Source of the DNA: Pseudomonas reactans
GTDB lineage: Bacteria > Pseudomonadota > Gammaproteobacteria > Pseudomonadales > Pseudomonadaceae
Direction of reading: 5' to 3'
DNA length: 64,000 nt
Assembly: GCF_013385825.1 (NCBI RefSeq)
Contig: NZ_JACAPG010000025.1
Coordinates: 1-64,000, forward strand
Made by a program: the position numbers and the translations under genes. Below are positions 8,965 to 18,230 of the stretch, piece after piece. The notes below the pieces were generated by a model, which saw nothing but the letters and a program-made list of their open reading frames with translations, was not told the origin of the DNA and made no database searches. Position 1 is the first letter of the stretch; each line of letters opens with the position of its first letter.

Positions 8965-9935
8965 TGCTCGATCCCGCGCGTAGCTACGACCTGATTGGTG
9001 ACGTGCACGGTTGCGCTCATACCCTTGAGCACTTGCTCGACCAGTTGGGCTATCACAAGGTCGGCGGTGTCTGGCGGCATCCGTCGCGTATGGCGGTGTT
9101 CCTCGGCGATATCATCGACCGTGGCCCACGCATCCGTGAGGCGTTGCACATCGTCCACGACATGACCGAAGCCGGCCAGGCGCTGTGCATCATGGGCAAC
9201 CATGAGTTCAATGCGCTGGGCTGGACCACGCCGGCACCGCCGGGCAGTGGCAGGCAGTTCGTGCGCGAACACAACCCACGGCACGCGCGGTTGATCCACG
9301 AAACCCTGACCCAGTTCGAGCACCACCCGGCCGACTGGCACGACTTCCTCGGCTGGTTCTATGACATGCCGCTGTTTGTCGATGCCGGGCGCTTTCGTGT
9401 GGTGCATGCCTGCTGGGATGACGGCTTTATCGATCCGCTGCGCGCCACGTTCCCGGACGGCTGCATCGACCAGCATTTCCTGCAGGCCGCCGCCGTGCCG
9501 GGTAGTTTTGCCTGCAACGCTTTCGACCGACTGTTGCGCGGCACCGACATGCGCCTGCCGGATGGCCTCACGCTGACCGGTGGCGATGGCCTGACGCGCT
9601 CGTTCTTTCGCACCAAGTTCTGGGAGGACGACCCCAAGACCTACGGCGACATCGTGTTCCAGCCCGACGCCTTGCCGGAGCCAGTAGCGCGTACGCCCTT
9701 GTCCTCCACCGAAAAGAATTCCCTGCTGCGTTACGGCGTCGACGAACCCTTGTTGTTTGTCGGGCATTACTGGCGCAGCGGCAAACCGGCGCCGATCCGC
9801 GAGAACCTGGCGTGCCTGGACTACAGCGCCGTGCTGTACGGCAAGCTGGTGGCTTATCGTCTGGATCAGGAAACGCGCCTGGATCCGAGTAAATTCGTAT
9901 GGGTCGACGTTGAGCGCCCCGAGGTCATCAAATGA
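8964..9935 (+). CDS. Metallophosphoesterase, PPP/ApaH-like
   Basis: A 323-residue calcineurin-like phosphoesterase with the metal-binding series GDVHG (residues 12-16), GDIIDRGP (from 48) and GNHE (78-81), plus later HACW and GHYWRSG segments. These motifs define the PPP-type phosphatases and diadenosine tetraphosphatases; the natural substrate cannot be told from sequence. It is coupled to nadK by a one-base stop/start overlap and overlaps the rhomboid start by 4 bases, so the three form one transcription unit. Confidence 0.85.
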   Translation: MLDPARSYDLIGDVHGCAHTLEHLLDQLGYHKVGGVWRHPSRMAVFLGDIIDRGPRIREALHIVHDMTEAGQALCIMGNHEFNALGWTTPAPPGSGRQFVREHNPRHARLIHETLTQFEHHPADWHDFLGWFYDMPLFVDAGRFRVVHACWDDGFIDPLRATFPDGCIDQHFLQAAAVPGSFACNAFDRLLRGTDMRLPDGLTLTGGDGLTRSFFRTKFWEDDPKTYGDIVFQPDALPEPVARTPLSSTEKNSLLRYGVDEPLLFVGHYWRSGKPAPIRENLACLDYSAVLYGKLVAYRLDQETRLDPSKFVWVDVERPEVIK

Positions 9936-10801
9936 GTACCGTGGCTGTATTGCGCCTGCCCCTGAGTGTCGACCTGGGCGGCTTTGTCCAGTTGCTGCAA
10001 CGCATGCAAGTGCCCCATCGCGTCAGCGAAGAGGCGGGCGAGCAGGTGTTGTGGGTGCCGGAAACCATCAGCGACGACGTGCGTGTGCTGTATCAACGCT
10101 TTCCCGCCGGTGACCCGGACCAGCAACTGGATATTCCCGAGCAGGCGCCGGTCAAGCGCCCCGGGTTTGTGCAGCAACTGCGCCAAAGCCCGGTGACTGC
10201 GCTGGTGTTGCTGGCAAGCATCATCGTAGGCGCGCTGACCTTGCTCGGTGAAAACCTGCAAGCCATGAGCTGGCTGACGTTCCTGCAGTTTCGCATCGTC
10301 GGCGAGTACATCCAGTTCACGCCCCTGGCCGACAGCCTGGCGGCGGGTCAGTGGTGGCGCCTGGTCACGCCGATGCTGATCCACTTCGGCATCCTGCACC
10401 TGGCCATGAACGGCATGTGGTACTGGGAACTGGGCCGGCGCATCGAAGCGCGCCAGGGCAGCATCAATCTGCTCGGCCTGACGCTGTTGTTCAGCCTGGT
10501 GTCGAACTACGCTCAATACGTTTTTGGCGGGCCTGGCCTGTTCGGTGGGTTGTCCGGTGTGCTGTACGGCCTGCTCGGGCATTGCTGGATTTTTCAATTA
10601 CTGTCGCCCAACCCGGCCTATCGCCTGCCCCGTGGGGTGCTGGTGATGATGCTGGTGTGGTTGCTGCTTTGCCTGTCGGGGCTGGTCTCGATGATCGGTT
10701 TCGGCGAAATCGCCAACGCTGCCCATGTCGGCGGCCTGGTTATCGGTTGCCTGACGGGTTTGCTGGGTGGGCTGTACAGCCGCCGCAAAGCCTCTCTTTG
10801 A
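9932..10801 (+). CDS. Rhomboid family intramembrane serine protease
   Basis: A 289-residue GlpG-like protein. An N-terminal cytosolic region of about 85 residues precedes roughly six hydrophobic segments. The catalytic serine is in GGLSGVLYG (Ser208), the catalytic histidine in AHVGG (His265), and the HxxxN oxyanion residues are His156 and Asn160. It cleaves membrane-spanning segments of other proteins within the inner membrane. The start overlaps the phosphoesterase stop by 4 bases. Confidence 0.92.
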   Translation: MSTVAVLRLPLSVDLGGFVQLLQRMQVPHRVSEEAGEQVLWVPETISDDVRVLYQRFPAGDPDQQLDIPEQAPVKRPGFVQQLRQSPVTALVLLASIIVGALTLLGENLQAMSWLTFLQFRIVGEYIQFTPLADSLAAGQWWRLVTPMLIHFGILHLAMNGMWYWELGRRIEARQGSINLLGLTLLFSLVSNYAQYVFGGPGLFGGLSGVLYGLLGHCWIFQLLSPNPAYRLPRGVLVMMLVWLLLCLSGLVSMIGFGEIANAAHVGGLVIGCLTGLLGGLYSRRKASL

Positions 10802-10815
10802 TAAGGAAGAGCCTT

Positions 10816-11076
10816 ATGTCCTCTTTTGCTGAAATGATCGAAAACATCACCCCGGACATCTACGAGAGCCTCAAGCTCGCCGTGGAAATCGGCAAGTGGT
10901 TCGACGGCCGCAAGCTCACTGCCGAACAGCGCGAGCTGTCCCTGCAAGCGGTGATCGCCTGGGAAATCCAGAACCTGCCGGAAGAGCAGCGCACCGGCTA
11001 CATGGGCCCGCAGGAATGCGCCTCCAAGTCCGCGCCCGTACCGAATATCCTGTTCAAGTCGGATGCGATCCATTGA
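10816..11076 (+). CDS. YeaC family protein (DUF1315)
   Basis: An 86-residue acidic cytosolic protein resembling E. coli YeaC. Its centre reads IGKWFDGRKLTAEQRELSLQ, followed by EEQRTGYM and a GPQEC/SK tail, which are the conserved points of the family as I recall it. The function is unknown. GGAAGAG upstream supports ATG 10816. It sits between the rhomboid and DUF2797 genes and overlaps the latter's probable TTG start by 4 bases. Confidence 0.8.
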   Translation: MSSFAEMIENITPDIYESLKLAVEIGKWFDGRKLTAEQRELSLQAVIAWEIQNLPEEQRTGYMGPQECASKSAPVPNILFKSDAIH

Positions 11077-11903
11077 TTGAAATTGGTCGCGGTGCAGTCA
11101 GCAAGATGTCGGCGCAACTCGGTGAGCCGACCGTTCAATACGCGTTTCGACTGGGCGATGTCGAGGTGCCGGTCAACCCGTTGATTGGTACACACGTACG
11201 CCTGGAATACCTCGGTGCCATCCATTGCAGCCATTGCGGCCGCAAGACCAAGACTAGCTTCAGCCAGGGTTACTGCTACCCGTGCATGACCAAGCTGGCC
11301 CAGTGTGACCTGTGCATCATGAGCCCCGAGCGTTGCCATTACGACGCCGGCACCTGCCGCGATCCGGGCTGGGGTGAAAAATTCTGCATGACCGACCACG
11401 TGGTGTACCTGGCGAATTCGTCGGGGATCAAGGTCGGCATCACCCGCGCCACCCAGTTGCCGACGCGCTGGCTGGACCAGGGCGCGAGTCAGGCGCTGCC
11501 GATCATGCGCGTGGCGACCCGCCAGCAGTCTGGTTTCGTCGAAGACCTGTTCCGCAGTCAGGTAGCCGATAAAACCAACTGGCGCGCGCTGCTCAAAGGC
11601 GACGCCCAAGCCGTCGACCTCAAGCAGGTGCGCGATGAGCTGTTCGCCTCCTGCGCCGAAGGCTTGCTCGGTTTGCAGGAACGCTTTGGCCTGCAGGCCA
11701 TCCAACCGATAACCGACATCGAACCGATCGAAATCCGCTACCCGGTCGAGCAGTATCCGGCCAAGATCGTCAGCTTCAACCTGGACAAGAACCCGATTGC
11801 CGAAGGCACGCTGCTGGGGATCAAAGGCCAATACCTGATCTTCGACACCGGCGTTATCAACATTCGTAAGTACACGGCCTACCAGCTCGCCGTGCATCAG
11901 TAG
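11073..11903 (+). CDS. DUF2797 zinc-ribbon protein
   Basis: About 276 residues if the TTG at 11073 (sharing TTGA with the preceding stop) is used; an ATG at 11106 would give 265. The residues between these two starts (IGRGAVSK) look like part of the family, so the TTG is preferred. Four cysteine pairs (CSHCGRK, CYPCMTK, CDLCIM and one more further on) suggest zinc binding, followed by a VKVGITR-type segment reminiscent of GIY-YIG-like folds. Function unknown. It is in line with yeaC and pepN. Confidence 0.75.
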   Translation: MIEIGRGAVSKMSAQLGEPTVQYAFRLGDVEVPVNPLIGTHVRLEYLGAIHCSHCGRKTKTSFSQGYCYPCMTKLAQCDLCIMSPERCHYDAGTCRDPGWGEKFCMTDHVVYLANSSGIKVGITRATQLPTRWLDQGASQALPIMRVATRQQSGFVEDLFRSQVADKTNWRALLKGDAQAVDLKQVRDELFASCAEGLLGLQERFGLQAIQPITDIEPIEIRYPVEQYPAKIVSFNLDKNPIAEGTLLGIKGQYLIFDTGVINIRKYTAYQLAVHQ

Positions 11904-11916
11904 AAGGATGCCACCC

Positions 11917-14574
11917 ATGCGCACCGAACAACCGAAGATGATCTACCTGAAGGACTATCAGGCGCCGGACTACCTGATCGAAGAGACGCACCTGACCTTC
12001 GAGTTGTTCGAGGACCACAGCCTGGTCCACGCGCAACTGGTGATGCGCCGCAACCCTGAGCGCGGCGCCGGCTTGCCGCCATTGGTGCTGGACGGCCAGC
12101 AACTGGAGCTGCTGAGCGTGAACCTTGCCGATCAGGAGTTGACGGCAGATGACTACCAACTGACCGACAGCCACCTGACGGTACAGCCAAAGAGCGCGAC
12201 CTTTACCCTGGACACCACGGTAAAAATCCACCCGGAAACCAACACCGCCCTGGAAGGCCTGTACAAGTCCGGCAGCATGTTCTGCACCCAGTGCGAAGCT
12301 GAAGGTTTCCGCAAGATCACCTATTACCTCGACCGCCCGGACGTGATGAGCACCTTCACCACCACGGTGATCGCCGAGCAGCATCGCTACCCGATCCTGC
12401 TGTCCAACGGCAACCCGATTGCCAGCGGCCCCGGTGAAGACGGTCGCCACTGGGCGACCTGGGAAGACCCGTTCAAGAAGCCGGCGTACCTGTTTGCGCT
12501 GGTGGCGGGTGATTTGTGGTGTGTCGAAGACACCTTCACCACCATGACCAACCGCGAGGTCGCGCTGCGCATCTACGTCGAGCCGGAAAACATCGACAAG
12601 TGCCAGCACGCCATGACCAGCCTGAAAAAATCCATGCGCTGGGACGAAGAAACCTACGGTCGCGAGTACGACCTCGACATCTTCATGATCGTGGCGGTGA
12701 ACGACTTCAACATGGGCGCCATGGAAAACAAGGGCCTCAACATCTTCAACTCCAGCGCCGTGCTGGCCCGCGCCGAAACCGCTACCGACGCCGCGCACCA
12801 GCGGGTCGAGGCGATCGTCGCCCACGAATACTTCCACAACTGGTCGGGCAACCGCGTGACCTGCCGCGACTGGTTCCAGCTGTCGCTCAAGGAAGGCTTC
12901 ACCGTCTACCGTGACTCGCAATTCTCCGCCGACATGAACTCGGCCACGGTCAAACGCATCCAGGACGTGGCGTACCTGCGTACCCACCAGTTTGCCGAAG
13001 ATGCCGGCCCGATGGCCCACGCGGTGCGTCCGGACAGCTTTATCGAAATCTCCAACTTCTACACCCTGACTGTGTACGAAAAGGGCTCGGAAGTTGTGGG
13101 CATGATCCACACCTTGCTCGGTGCCGAAGGCTTCCGCAAAGGCAGCGACCTATACTTCGAACGCCATGACGGCCAGGCCGTGACCTGTGATGATTTCATC
13201 AAGGCCATGGAAGACGCCAACGGCGCTGATCTGACCCAGTTCAAGCGCTGGTACAGCCAGGCCGGCACGCCACGCTTGGCGGTGAGCGAGTCCTATGACG
13301 CTGCGGCCAAAACCTACAGCCTGACCTTCCGCCAGAGCTGCCCGGAAACGCCGGATAAGGTGGAAAAACTGCCGTTCGTGATCCCGGTGGAACTGGGCTT
13401 GCTGGACGGGAAGGGCGCCGCTATCGCCTTGCGCCTGGCCGGTGAAGCGGCCGCTGGCGGCACGTCGCGCGTTATTTCTGTGACCGAGGCCGAGCAGACC
13501 TTCACCTTCGTGGATATCCCCGAGCAGCCATTGCCTTCGCTGCTGCGCGGTTTCTCGGCGCCGGTTAAATTGAGCTTCCCGTACAACCGCGATCAACTGA
13601 TGTTCCTGATGCAGCACGACAGCGACGGCTTCAACCGCCGGGATGCCGGCCAGCAGTTGTCGGTGCAGGTGTTGCAGGAACTCATCGCCCAGCATCAGCA
13701 GGGCCAGGCCTTGCACATGGATCAACGTTTGATCACCGCGCTGCGCAGCGTGTTGAGCGACGAAAGCCTGGATCAGGCCATGGTTGCAGAGATGCTGTCG
13801 TTGCCGGGTGAAGCCTATCTTACGGAAATCAGCGAGGTTGCGGATGTGGATGCCATCCACGCTGCCCGTGAGTTTGCTCGCAAACAACTGTCGGAGAACC
13901 TGCACGAAGCACTGTGGTTGCGCTACCAGGCCAATCGCGAGCTGTCCAAGCAGACGCCTTATGTGGCGGCGGCCGAGCACTTTGCCCGTCGTGCGTTGCA
14001 GAACATTGCGCTGTCGTACCTGATGCTCAGTGGCAAACCGGAAGTGCTGGCGGCGACCCTCGAACAGTTCGACAGCGCCGACAACATGACCGAGCGCCTG
14101 ACCGCACTGGCGGTGCTGGTGAATTCGCCGTTCGACGCCGAGAAGGCCAAGGCCCTGGCGGTGTTTGCCGAGAACTTCAAGGACAACCCGCTGGTCATGG
14201 ACCAGTGGTTCAGCGTACAGGCTGGCAGCACTTTGCCGGGCGGGCTGGAGCGCGTGAAGGCGTTGATGGAGCACCCGGCGTTCACGATGAAGAACCCGAA
14301 CAAGGTGCGTGCATTGATTGGCGCCTTCGCCGGGCAGAACTTGATCAACTTCCACGCGGCGGACGGTTCGGGCTATCGCTTCCTGGCGGATCTGGTGATC
14401 GAGCTGAATGGCTTCAACCCACAGATCGCTTCGCGCCAATTGGCGCCGTTGACCCGCTGGCGCAAATACGACAGCGCGCGCCAGGCGCTGATGAAGGCGG
14501 AGCTGGAGCGCATTCGGGCGTCGGGTGAGCTGTCGAGCGATGTGTTCGAGGTGGTCAGCAAAAGCCTGGCTTAA
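11917..14574 (+). CDS. pepN: Aminopeptidase N
   Basis: An M1-family zinc aminopeptidase of 885 residues, the usual length for the gamma-proteobacterial enzyme, which removes N-terminal residues from peptides in the cytosol. The substrate-binding GAMEN motif is at about 266-270, and the zinc site is HEYFHNW with His303, Glu304 and His307 plus the downstream glutamate in LKEGFTVYRD. ATG 11917 is favoured over ATG 11908 because AAGGA (11904-11908) is then at the right distance. A strong terminator follows at once. Confidence 0.97.
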   Translation: MRTEQPKMIYLKDYQAPDYLIEETHLTFELFEDHSLVHAQLVMRRNPERGAGLPPLVLDGQQLELLSVNLADQELTADDYQLTDSHLTVQPKSATFTLDTTVKIHPETNTALEGLYKSGSMFCTQCEAEGFRKITYYLDRPDVMSTFTTTVIAEQHRYPILLSNGNPIASGPGEDGRHWATWEDPFKKPAYLFALVAGDLWCVEDTFTTMTNREVALRIYVEPENIDKCQHAMTSLKKSMRWDEETYGREYDLDIFMIVAVNDFNMGAMENKGLNIFNSSAVLARAETATDAAHQRVEAIVAHEYFHNWSGNRVTCRDWFQLSLKEGFTVYRDSQFSADMNSATVKRIQDVAYLRTHQFAEDAGPMAHAVRPDSFIEISNFYTLTVYEKGSEVVGMIHTLLGAEGFRKGSDLYFERHDGQAVTCDDFIKAMEDANGADLTQFKRWYSQAGTPRLAVSESYDAAAKTYSLTFRQSCPETPDKVEKLPFVIPVELGLLDGKGAAIALRLAGEAAAGGTSRVISVTEAEQTFTFVDIPEQPLPSLLRGFSAPVKLSFPYNRDQLMFLMQHDSDGFNRRDAGQQLSVQVLQELIAQHQQGQALHMDQRLITALRSVLSDESLDQAMVAEMLSLPGEAYLTEISEVADVDAIHAAREFARKQLSENLHEALWLRYQANRELSKQTPYVAAAEHFARRALQNIALSYLMLSGKPEVLAATLEQFDSADNMTERLTALAVLVNSPFDAEKAKALAVFAENFKDNPLVMDQWFSVQAGSTLPGGLERVKALMEHPAFTMKNPNKVRALIGAFAGQNLINFHAADGSGYRFLADLVIELNGFNPQIASRQLAPLTRWRKYDSARQALMKAELERIRASGELSSDVFEVVSKSLA

Positions 14575-14588
14575 GCGGGACACTGAAT

Positions 14589-14620
14589 AAAAAACGGCCT
14601 GTTCGACAGGCCGTTTTTTT
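14589..14620. terminator. Bidirectional intrinsic terminator between pepN and the aldo/keto reductase
   Basis: A perfect hairpin with arms 14589-14602 and 14606-14619 around a 3-base loop has an A tract on the left and a T tract on the right. It can therefore end transcription from pepN (plus) and from the convergent reductase (minus), whose stop codons flank it within 15 bases. Confidence 0.92.
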
Positions 14621-14625
14621 TCGCC

Positions 14626-15672
14626 TCAGATAACCGGCGGGCGGGGGGTGTCCAGGCCAATATCGATGGGGAAACGCTCGGCGATGATGCCGTGCGGAAC
14701 ACCCAGTGGGATAGCGCTGGCGTTGTCGAGACGGGTGACTTGCTCGGCTGACAACTGCACATTCAATGCGCCTAAGGTGCTGTCCAGTTGGGCGCGTGTG
14801 CGCGAACCCAGGATCGGGATCAGGGCGGTGGTGGAGCGGCGCGCCTTTTCCCGTAGCCAGGCGATGGCAACGTGGGTTGGGGAGGCTTCCACTTCGGCGG
14901 CGACCGCCAGCAGGGTGTCCAGCACGGCGGTTTCGCGGGCGCTGTGCTCGGCGTGCACCAGGATACCGAGCTTGTTGGCGCGGTTGTCGTCCTGGGTGTT
15001 GCGGTACTTGCCGGTCAGGAAGCCACCGCCGAGGGGCGACCACAGTGTGGCAGCCAGGCCCAGGGCTTCGGCCATCGGCAGCAGTTCGCGGTCGGCGGTG
15101 CGCTCGACCAGGCTGTATTCCACCTGGATGCCGATGATCGGTGCGAAGTTGCGCACTTCGGCCAGCAGGTCGGCGCGGGCAATGCGCCAGGCGGGGAAGT
15201 TGGAAAGACCGGCGTAGTGGATCTTGCCAGCGCGAACCAGGTCATCGAAGCCGCGCAGGATCTCTTCCATGGGCGTGACGTTGTCGCTCATGTGCGCCCA
15301 GAGCAGGTCGATGCGGTCGGTGTTCAGGCGCTTGAGGCTTTCTTCCACCGAGCGAACCAGGTTCTTGCGGTTGTTGCCGAGTCTGATCGTGCCTTCATCG
15401 GAAGGTTGGCTGCGTAGCGTGTATTTGCTGGCGACCACCAGGTTGTCGCGCTCGGAGGCGATGAACTCCCCCAGCAGCTTTTCCGACTGGCCGAACTGGT
15501 AGCCGTTGGCGGTATCCAGGAAATTGCCACCGGCTTCAAGGTAACCATCAAAAATCTGCTTGGACTCATCACGCTCGGCACCATGGCCCCAGCCCGTGCC
15601 GAAATTGGCAGTGCCCAACGCCAGTTCAGATACCTGCAGACCGCTGCGGCGGCCAAAGACTTTATTGCGCAT
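14626..15672 (-). CDS. Aldo/keto reductase
   Basis: A 348-residue NADPH-dependent oxidoreductase of the AKR superfamily. The catalytic tetrad is visible: Asp53 and Tyr58 (FLDTANGYQFG), Lys83 (ASKYTL) and His127 (LWAHMSD). The C-terminal ILGSRTRAQLD segment is the cofactor phosphate site. A CAGGAG site precedes ATG 15672. The WYL-domain regulator reads away from it, so local control is plausible. The physiological substrate is unknown. Confidence 0.9.
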   Translation of the reverse strand: MRNKVFGRRSGLQVSELALGTANFGTGWGHGAERDESKQIFDGYLEAGGNFLDTANGYQFGQSEKLLGEFIASERDNLVVASKYTLRSQPSDEGTIRLGNNRKNLVRSVEESLKRLNTDRIDLLWAHMSDNVTPMEEILRGFDDLVRAGKIHYAGLSNFPAWRIARADLLAEVRNFAPIIGIQVEYSLVERTADRELLPMAEALGLAATLWSPLGGGFLTGKYRNTQDDNRANKLGILVHAEHSARETAVLDTLLAVAAEVEASPTHVAIAWLREKARRSTTALIPILGSRTRAQLDSTLGALNVQLSAEQVTRLDNASAIPLGVPHGIIAERFPIDIGLDTPRPPVI

Positions 15673-15832
15673 ACAAGGACTCCTGAGGCAGTGATTTTTC
15701 TTACATGTTTGGCAACATTTATTTAATATGATCGCTATAATTTATTCGGTCAAGAGGCTTTTTCACTGCTGACGTTTTCTGACAGGGGGCTCTGCTAAGC
15801 TGCGGGACTTTTGTTTTTTGGCGGGGCTTTCC

Positions 15833-16549
15833 GTGTCGCGTACCACTCGTCTACTGACTTTGCTCCAGGCTTTACGTGGTAAGAAACGCCCGGTGACGGC
15901 TGCCGTGCTGGCGGCGCAGCTGGAGGTGTCGGAGCGCACGCTTTACCGTGATATCGCGGAATTAACGGCGCTGGGAGCGCCGATTTTCGGCGAGGCGGGG
16001 GTGGGTTATGTGTTGCGCAGCGGCTTGTTTTTGCCGCCGTTGATGCTGAACGCCGAGGAAACCGAGGCCATCGTGCTTGGCTTGCGCTACGTGGATCAGC
16101 GCGGTGATGACGTGCTCAGCCGCGCCGCCGCCAACGCCCTGGCAAAAATCGCCGACGTGCTCGACCCGGCCGCTCAGGAGGCCCTGCGCAACCCGACGGT
16201 GTTGCCGGGGCCGCCAGGATTCGGTTACCCGGAGAACCGCGTGCCGCTGAATGTGTTTCGCGACGCCATCCGTAACCAGGCCAAGTTGCATATCGATTAC
16301 GCGGACGCCAGCCAGACCCAGAGCCAGCGCCTGATCTGGCCCCTGGCCCTGGGGTTCCTGAATGAAGTGCGGGTGATCGTCGCCTGGTGTGAGCTGCGCG
16401 GCGCGTATCGCACCTTTCGTACCGACCGCGTGGCGAGTGCCGAGGCCCATGGCGAGCGTTATCCGGGGCGGCGCAGTGATTGGCTGCGCGGCTGGCGCAA
16501 GCTGATGGAGCAGAATGAATCCGGGCCATTCACTCCTGACAAAAACTGA
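15833..16549 (+). CDS. YafY-type transcriptional regulator (HTH + WYL)
   Basis: A 238-residue regulator with a DeoR-like winged helix at residues 1-60 (RTTRLLTLLQALRG, then LEVSERTLYRDI) and a WYL ligand-sensing domain in the second half (LHIDYADASQ, then WCELRGAYRTFR). The start is taken as GTG 15833, which matches the usual MSRTxRLL beginning of this family. It is divergent from the aldo/keto reductase with a 160-base AT-rich gap between, the likely operator region. Confidence 0.87.
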   Translation: MSRTTRLLTLLQALRGKKRPVTAAVLAAQLEVSERTLYRDIAELTALGAPIFGEAGVGYVLRSGLFLPPLMLNAEETEAIVLGLRYVDQRGDDVLSRAAANALAKIADVLDPAAQEALRNPTVLPGPPGFGYPENRVPLNVFRDAIRNQAKLHIDYADASQTQSQRLIWPLALGFLNEVRVIVAWCELRGAYRTFRTDRVASAEAHGERYPGRRSDWLRGWRKLMEQNESGPFTPDKN

Positions 16550-16601
16550 CACAACCCTGGCTTAGCATGGCACCACAAATCACCAAGAAAGGAGCTGTGC
16601 C

Positions 16602-16937
16602 ATGTCTAATACTGAGTTGGCACCGGCCATCGTGGCCTATCTCGAAGCCGCCAATGCCCGTGACACTTCGGCTGTCGCCCACTGTTTTGCCGACGACGCC
16701 AATGTGTTCGATGAGGGGCAGCATCAGGTCGGTACTGCTGCCATCGCGCGCTGGATGGAAGACACCGCGCGCCGTTACCAGCCAAGGGTCGAAGTGCTTA
16801 ATGTGCAACACCGTACGGGCAAGGTGTTGGTCAGCAATGTGGTGTCTGGCAATTTTCCCGGCAGCCCCTTGGAGCTGCGCTACACCTTTCGCTTGAACGA
16901 GCAGGGCAAGATTTCGCGGCTGGATATTTCCCTGTAG
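16602..16937 (+). CDS. NTF2-like (SnoaL) family protein
   Basis: A 111-residue cone-fold protein of the NTF2/SnoaL type: a helix with VAYLEAANARD, then CFADDANVFDEG, and a beta-rich C-terminus. Members bind small molecules or act as isomerases or subunits; nothing here fixes the role. AAAGGAG lies upstream of ATG 16602. It lies 52 bases after the WYL regulator and 15 before the ATPase gene, so the three may be cotranscribed. Confidence 0.82.
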   Translation: MSNTELAPAIVAYLEAANARDTSAVAHCFADDANVFDEGQHQVGTAAIARWMEDTARRYQPRVEVLNVQHRTGKVLVSNVVSGNFPGSPLELRYTFRLNEQGKISRLDISL

Positions 16938-16952
16938 GTCATACTGGCGAGC

Positions 16953-18056
16953 ATGACTTTCGACTCGCCCATCGCTGCCTACCAACATGCCATCGCTCAA
17001 CAAGGCTTCGTGCCCGACGACGCCCAGCGCCGTGCGGTGGACGCGTTGCAAGCCTGCCATGAAGCCTTGCACCAAGGTCGTGCGCCCATCATGGGCGTTT
17101 ATCTGTGGGGCCCGGTGGGCCGTGGCAAAACCTGGCTGATGGATCAGTTCTACCAAAGCTTGAAAGTGCCCGCACGCCGCCAGCATTTTCATCACTTCAT
17201 GGGCTGGGTGCATCAACGCCTGTTTCAACTGACCGGCACGCAGGATCCTTTGCAGGCGCTTGCTCGGGAATTGAGCCGGGAGGTGCGGGTGCTGTGCTTT
17301 GACGAACTATTCGTCAATGACATAGGTGACGCAATCATCCTGGGGCGTTTGTTTCAGGTGATGTTCGAGGAAGGTGTGGTGATGGTCTGCACCTCCAACC
17401 AACCGCCAGACCAGCTGTATGCCGAGGGTTTCAACCGCGAGCGGTTCCTACCGGGGATTGCGGCGATACAACAGCATCTGCAAGTGATTGCGGTGGATGG
17501 GGGAGAGGACCACCGTTTGCATCCGGGTATCGGTATCCAACGCTATTGGGTCAATCAGCCCTCCGCGTTGGCCGGTGTGTTCAAGCAATTGGCCGAAGGC
17601 CAGCCAGTGCGCAGTGGGCCTGTCGCAGTGGGGCATCGGTCCATCGTCGCGGTGCAATCCAGCGATACCGTACTGTGGTGTCGTTATGCTGATCTGTGTG
17701 AGCAACCCCTGGCAGCGATGGACTTCATGCTGCTCTGCGATCGGTTCAAGGCGATCCTGCTGGGCGAGGTGCCCAACCTCAGTGCGCAAAAACGTCCAGG
17801 GCGGATTGCCCGTGGCACCGAAGACGGTGCGCAACGGGTGGAGGCGGGTGATCGCGAGTTGCCCGAATTGTCGGTGCACGATGACAGTGTGCGACGGTTT
17901 ATCGCCTTGGTGGACGAGTGCTACGACCGTAAAGTGCCGTTGTTCATCGAGGCTCAGGTGCCGCTTGAGCGCCTCTATACCGAGGGTTACCTGGAGTTTC
18001 CCTTCCGTCGCACTTTGAGCCGCCTGCAAGAAATGCAATTGCAGCGTTTTTCCTGA
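16953..18056 (+). CDS. AFG1/ZapE-like P-loop ATPase
   Basis: A 367-residue ATPase of the AFG1/ZapE family. Walker A GPVGRGKT is at about 53-60, Walker B VLCFDELFVNDIGDA follows, and there is a sensor CTSNQPPDQLY. In E. coli ZapE acts at the division ring, and mitochondrial AFG1 assists membrane protein turnover. The sequence differs from the usual pseudomonad ZapE as I remember it (different N-terminus), so this may be a second paralogue; I leave the symbol empty. The ribosome-binding site is weak. Confidence 0.82.
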   Translation: MTFDSPIAAYQHAIAQQGFVPDDAQRRAVDALQACHEALHQGRAPIMGVYLWGPVGRGKTWLMDQFYQSLKVPARRQHFHHFMGWVHQRLFQLTGTQDPLQALARELSREVRVLCFDELFVNDIGDAIILGRLFQVMFEEGVVMVCTSNQPPDQLYAEGFNRERFLPGIAAIQQHLQVIAVDGGEDHRLHPGIGIQRYWVNQPSALAGVFKQLAEGQPVRSGPVAVGHRSIVAVQSSDTVLWCRYADLCEQPLAAMDFMLLCDRFKAILLGEVPNLSAQKRPGRIARGTEDGAQRVEAGDRELPELSVHDDSVRRFIALVDECYDRKVPLFIEAQVPLERLYTEGYLEFPFRRTLSRLQEMQLQRFS

Positions 18057-18230
18057 AGCGTGTGCGAACAAACCCCTGAAACGAGCAATCTCGCCCTTTT
18101 TAGGGGCCACAACCTACGCGTTTTCAAACGCCTATTTGTAGTTAATCTCCTTCAGTTGGCGGTGTTCCCACGTTTACAATCATGCCCTCCAAGGGAACCG
18201 AGTCCCTTGTTGCCGTTATCGAGGAAGGAA

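Noticed and set aside
18060..18230. Upstream extension of the acetyltransferase
   Set aside because: No ribosome-binding site, non-GNAT content, and a good GAGGAAGG sits directly before ATG 18231.
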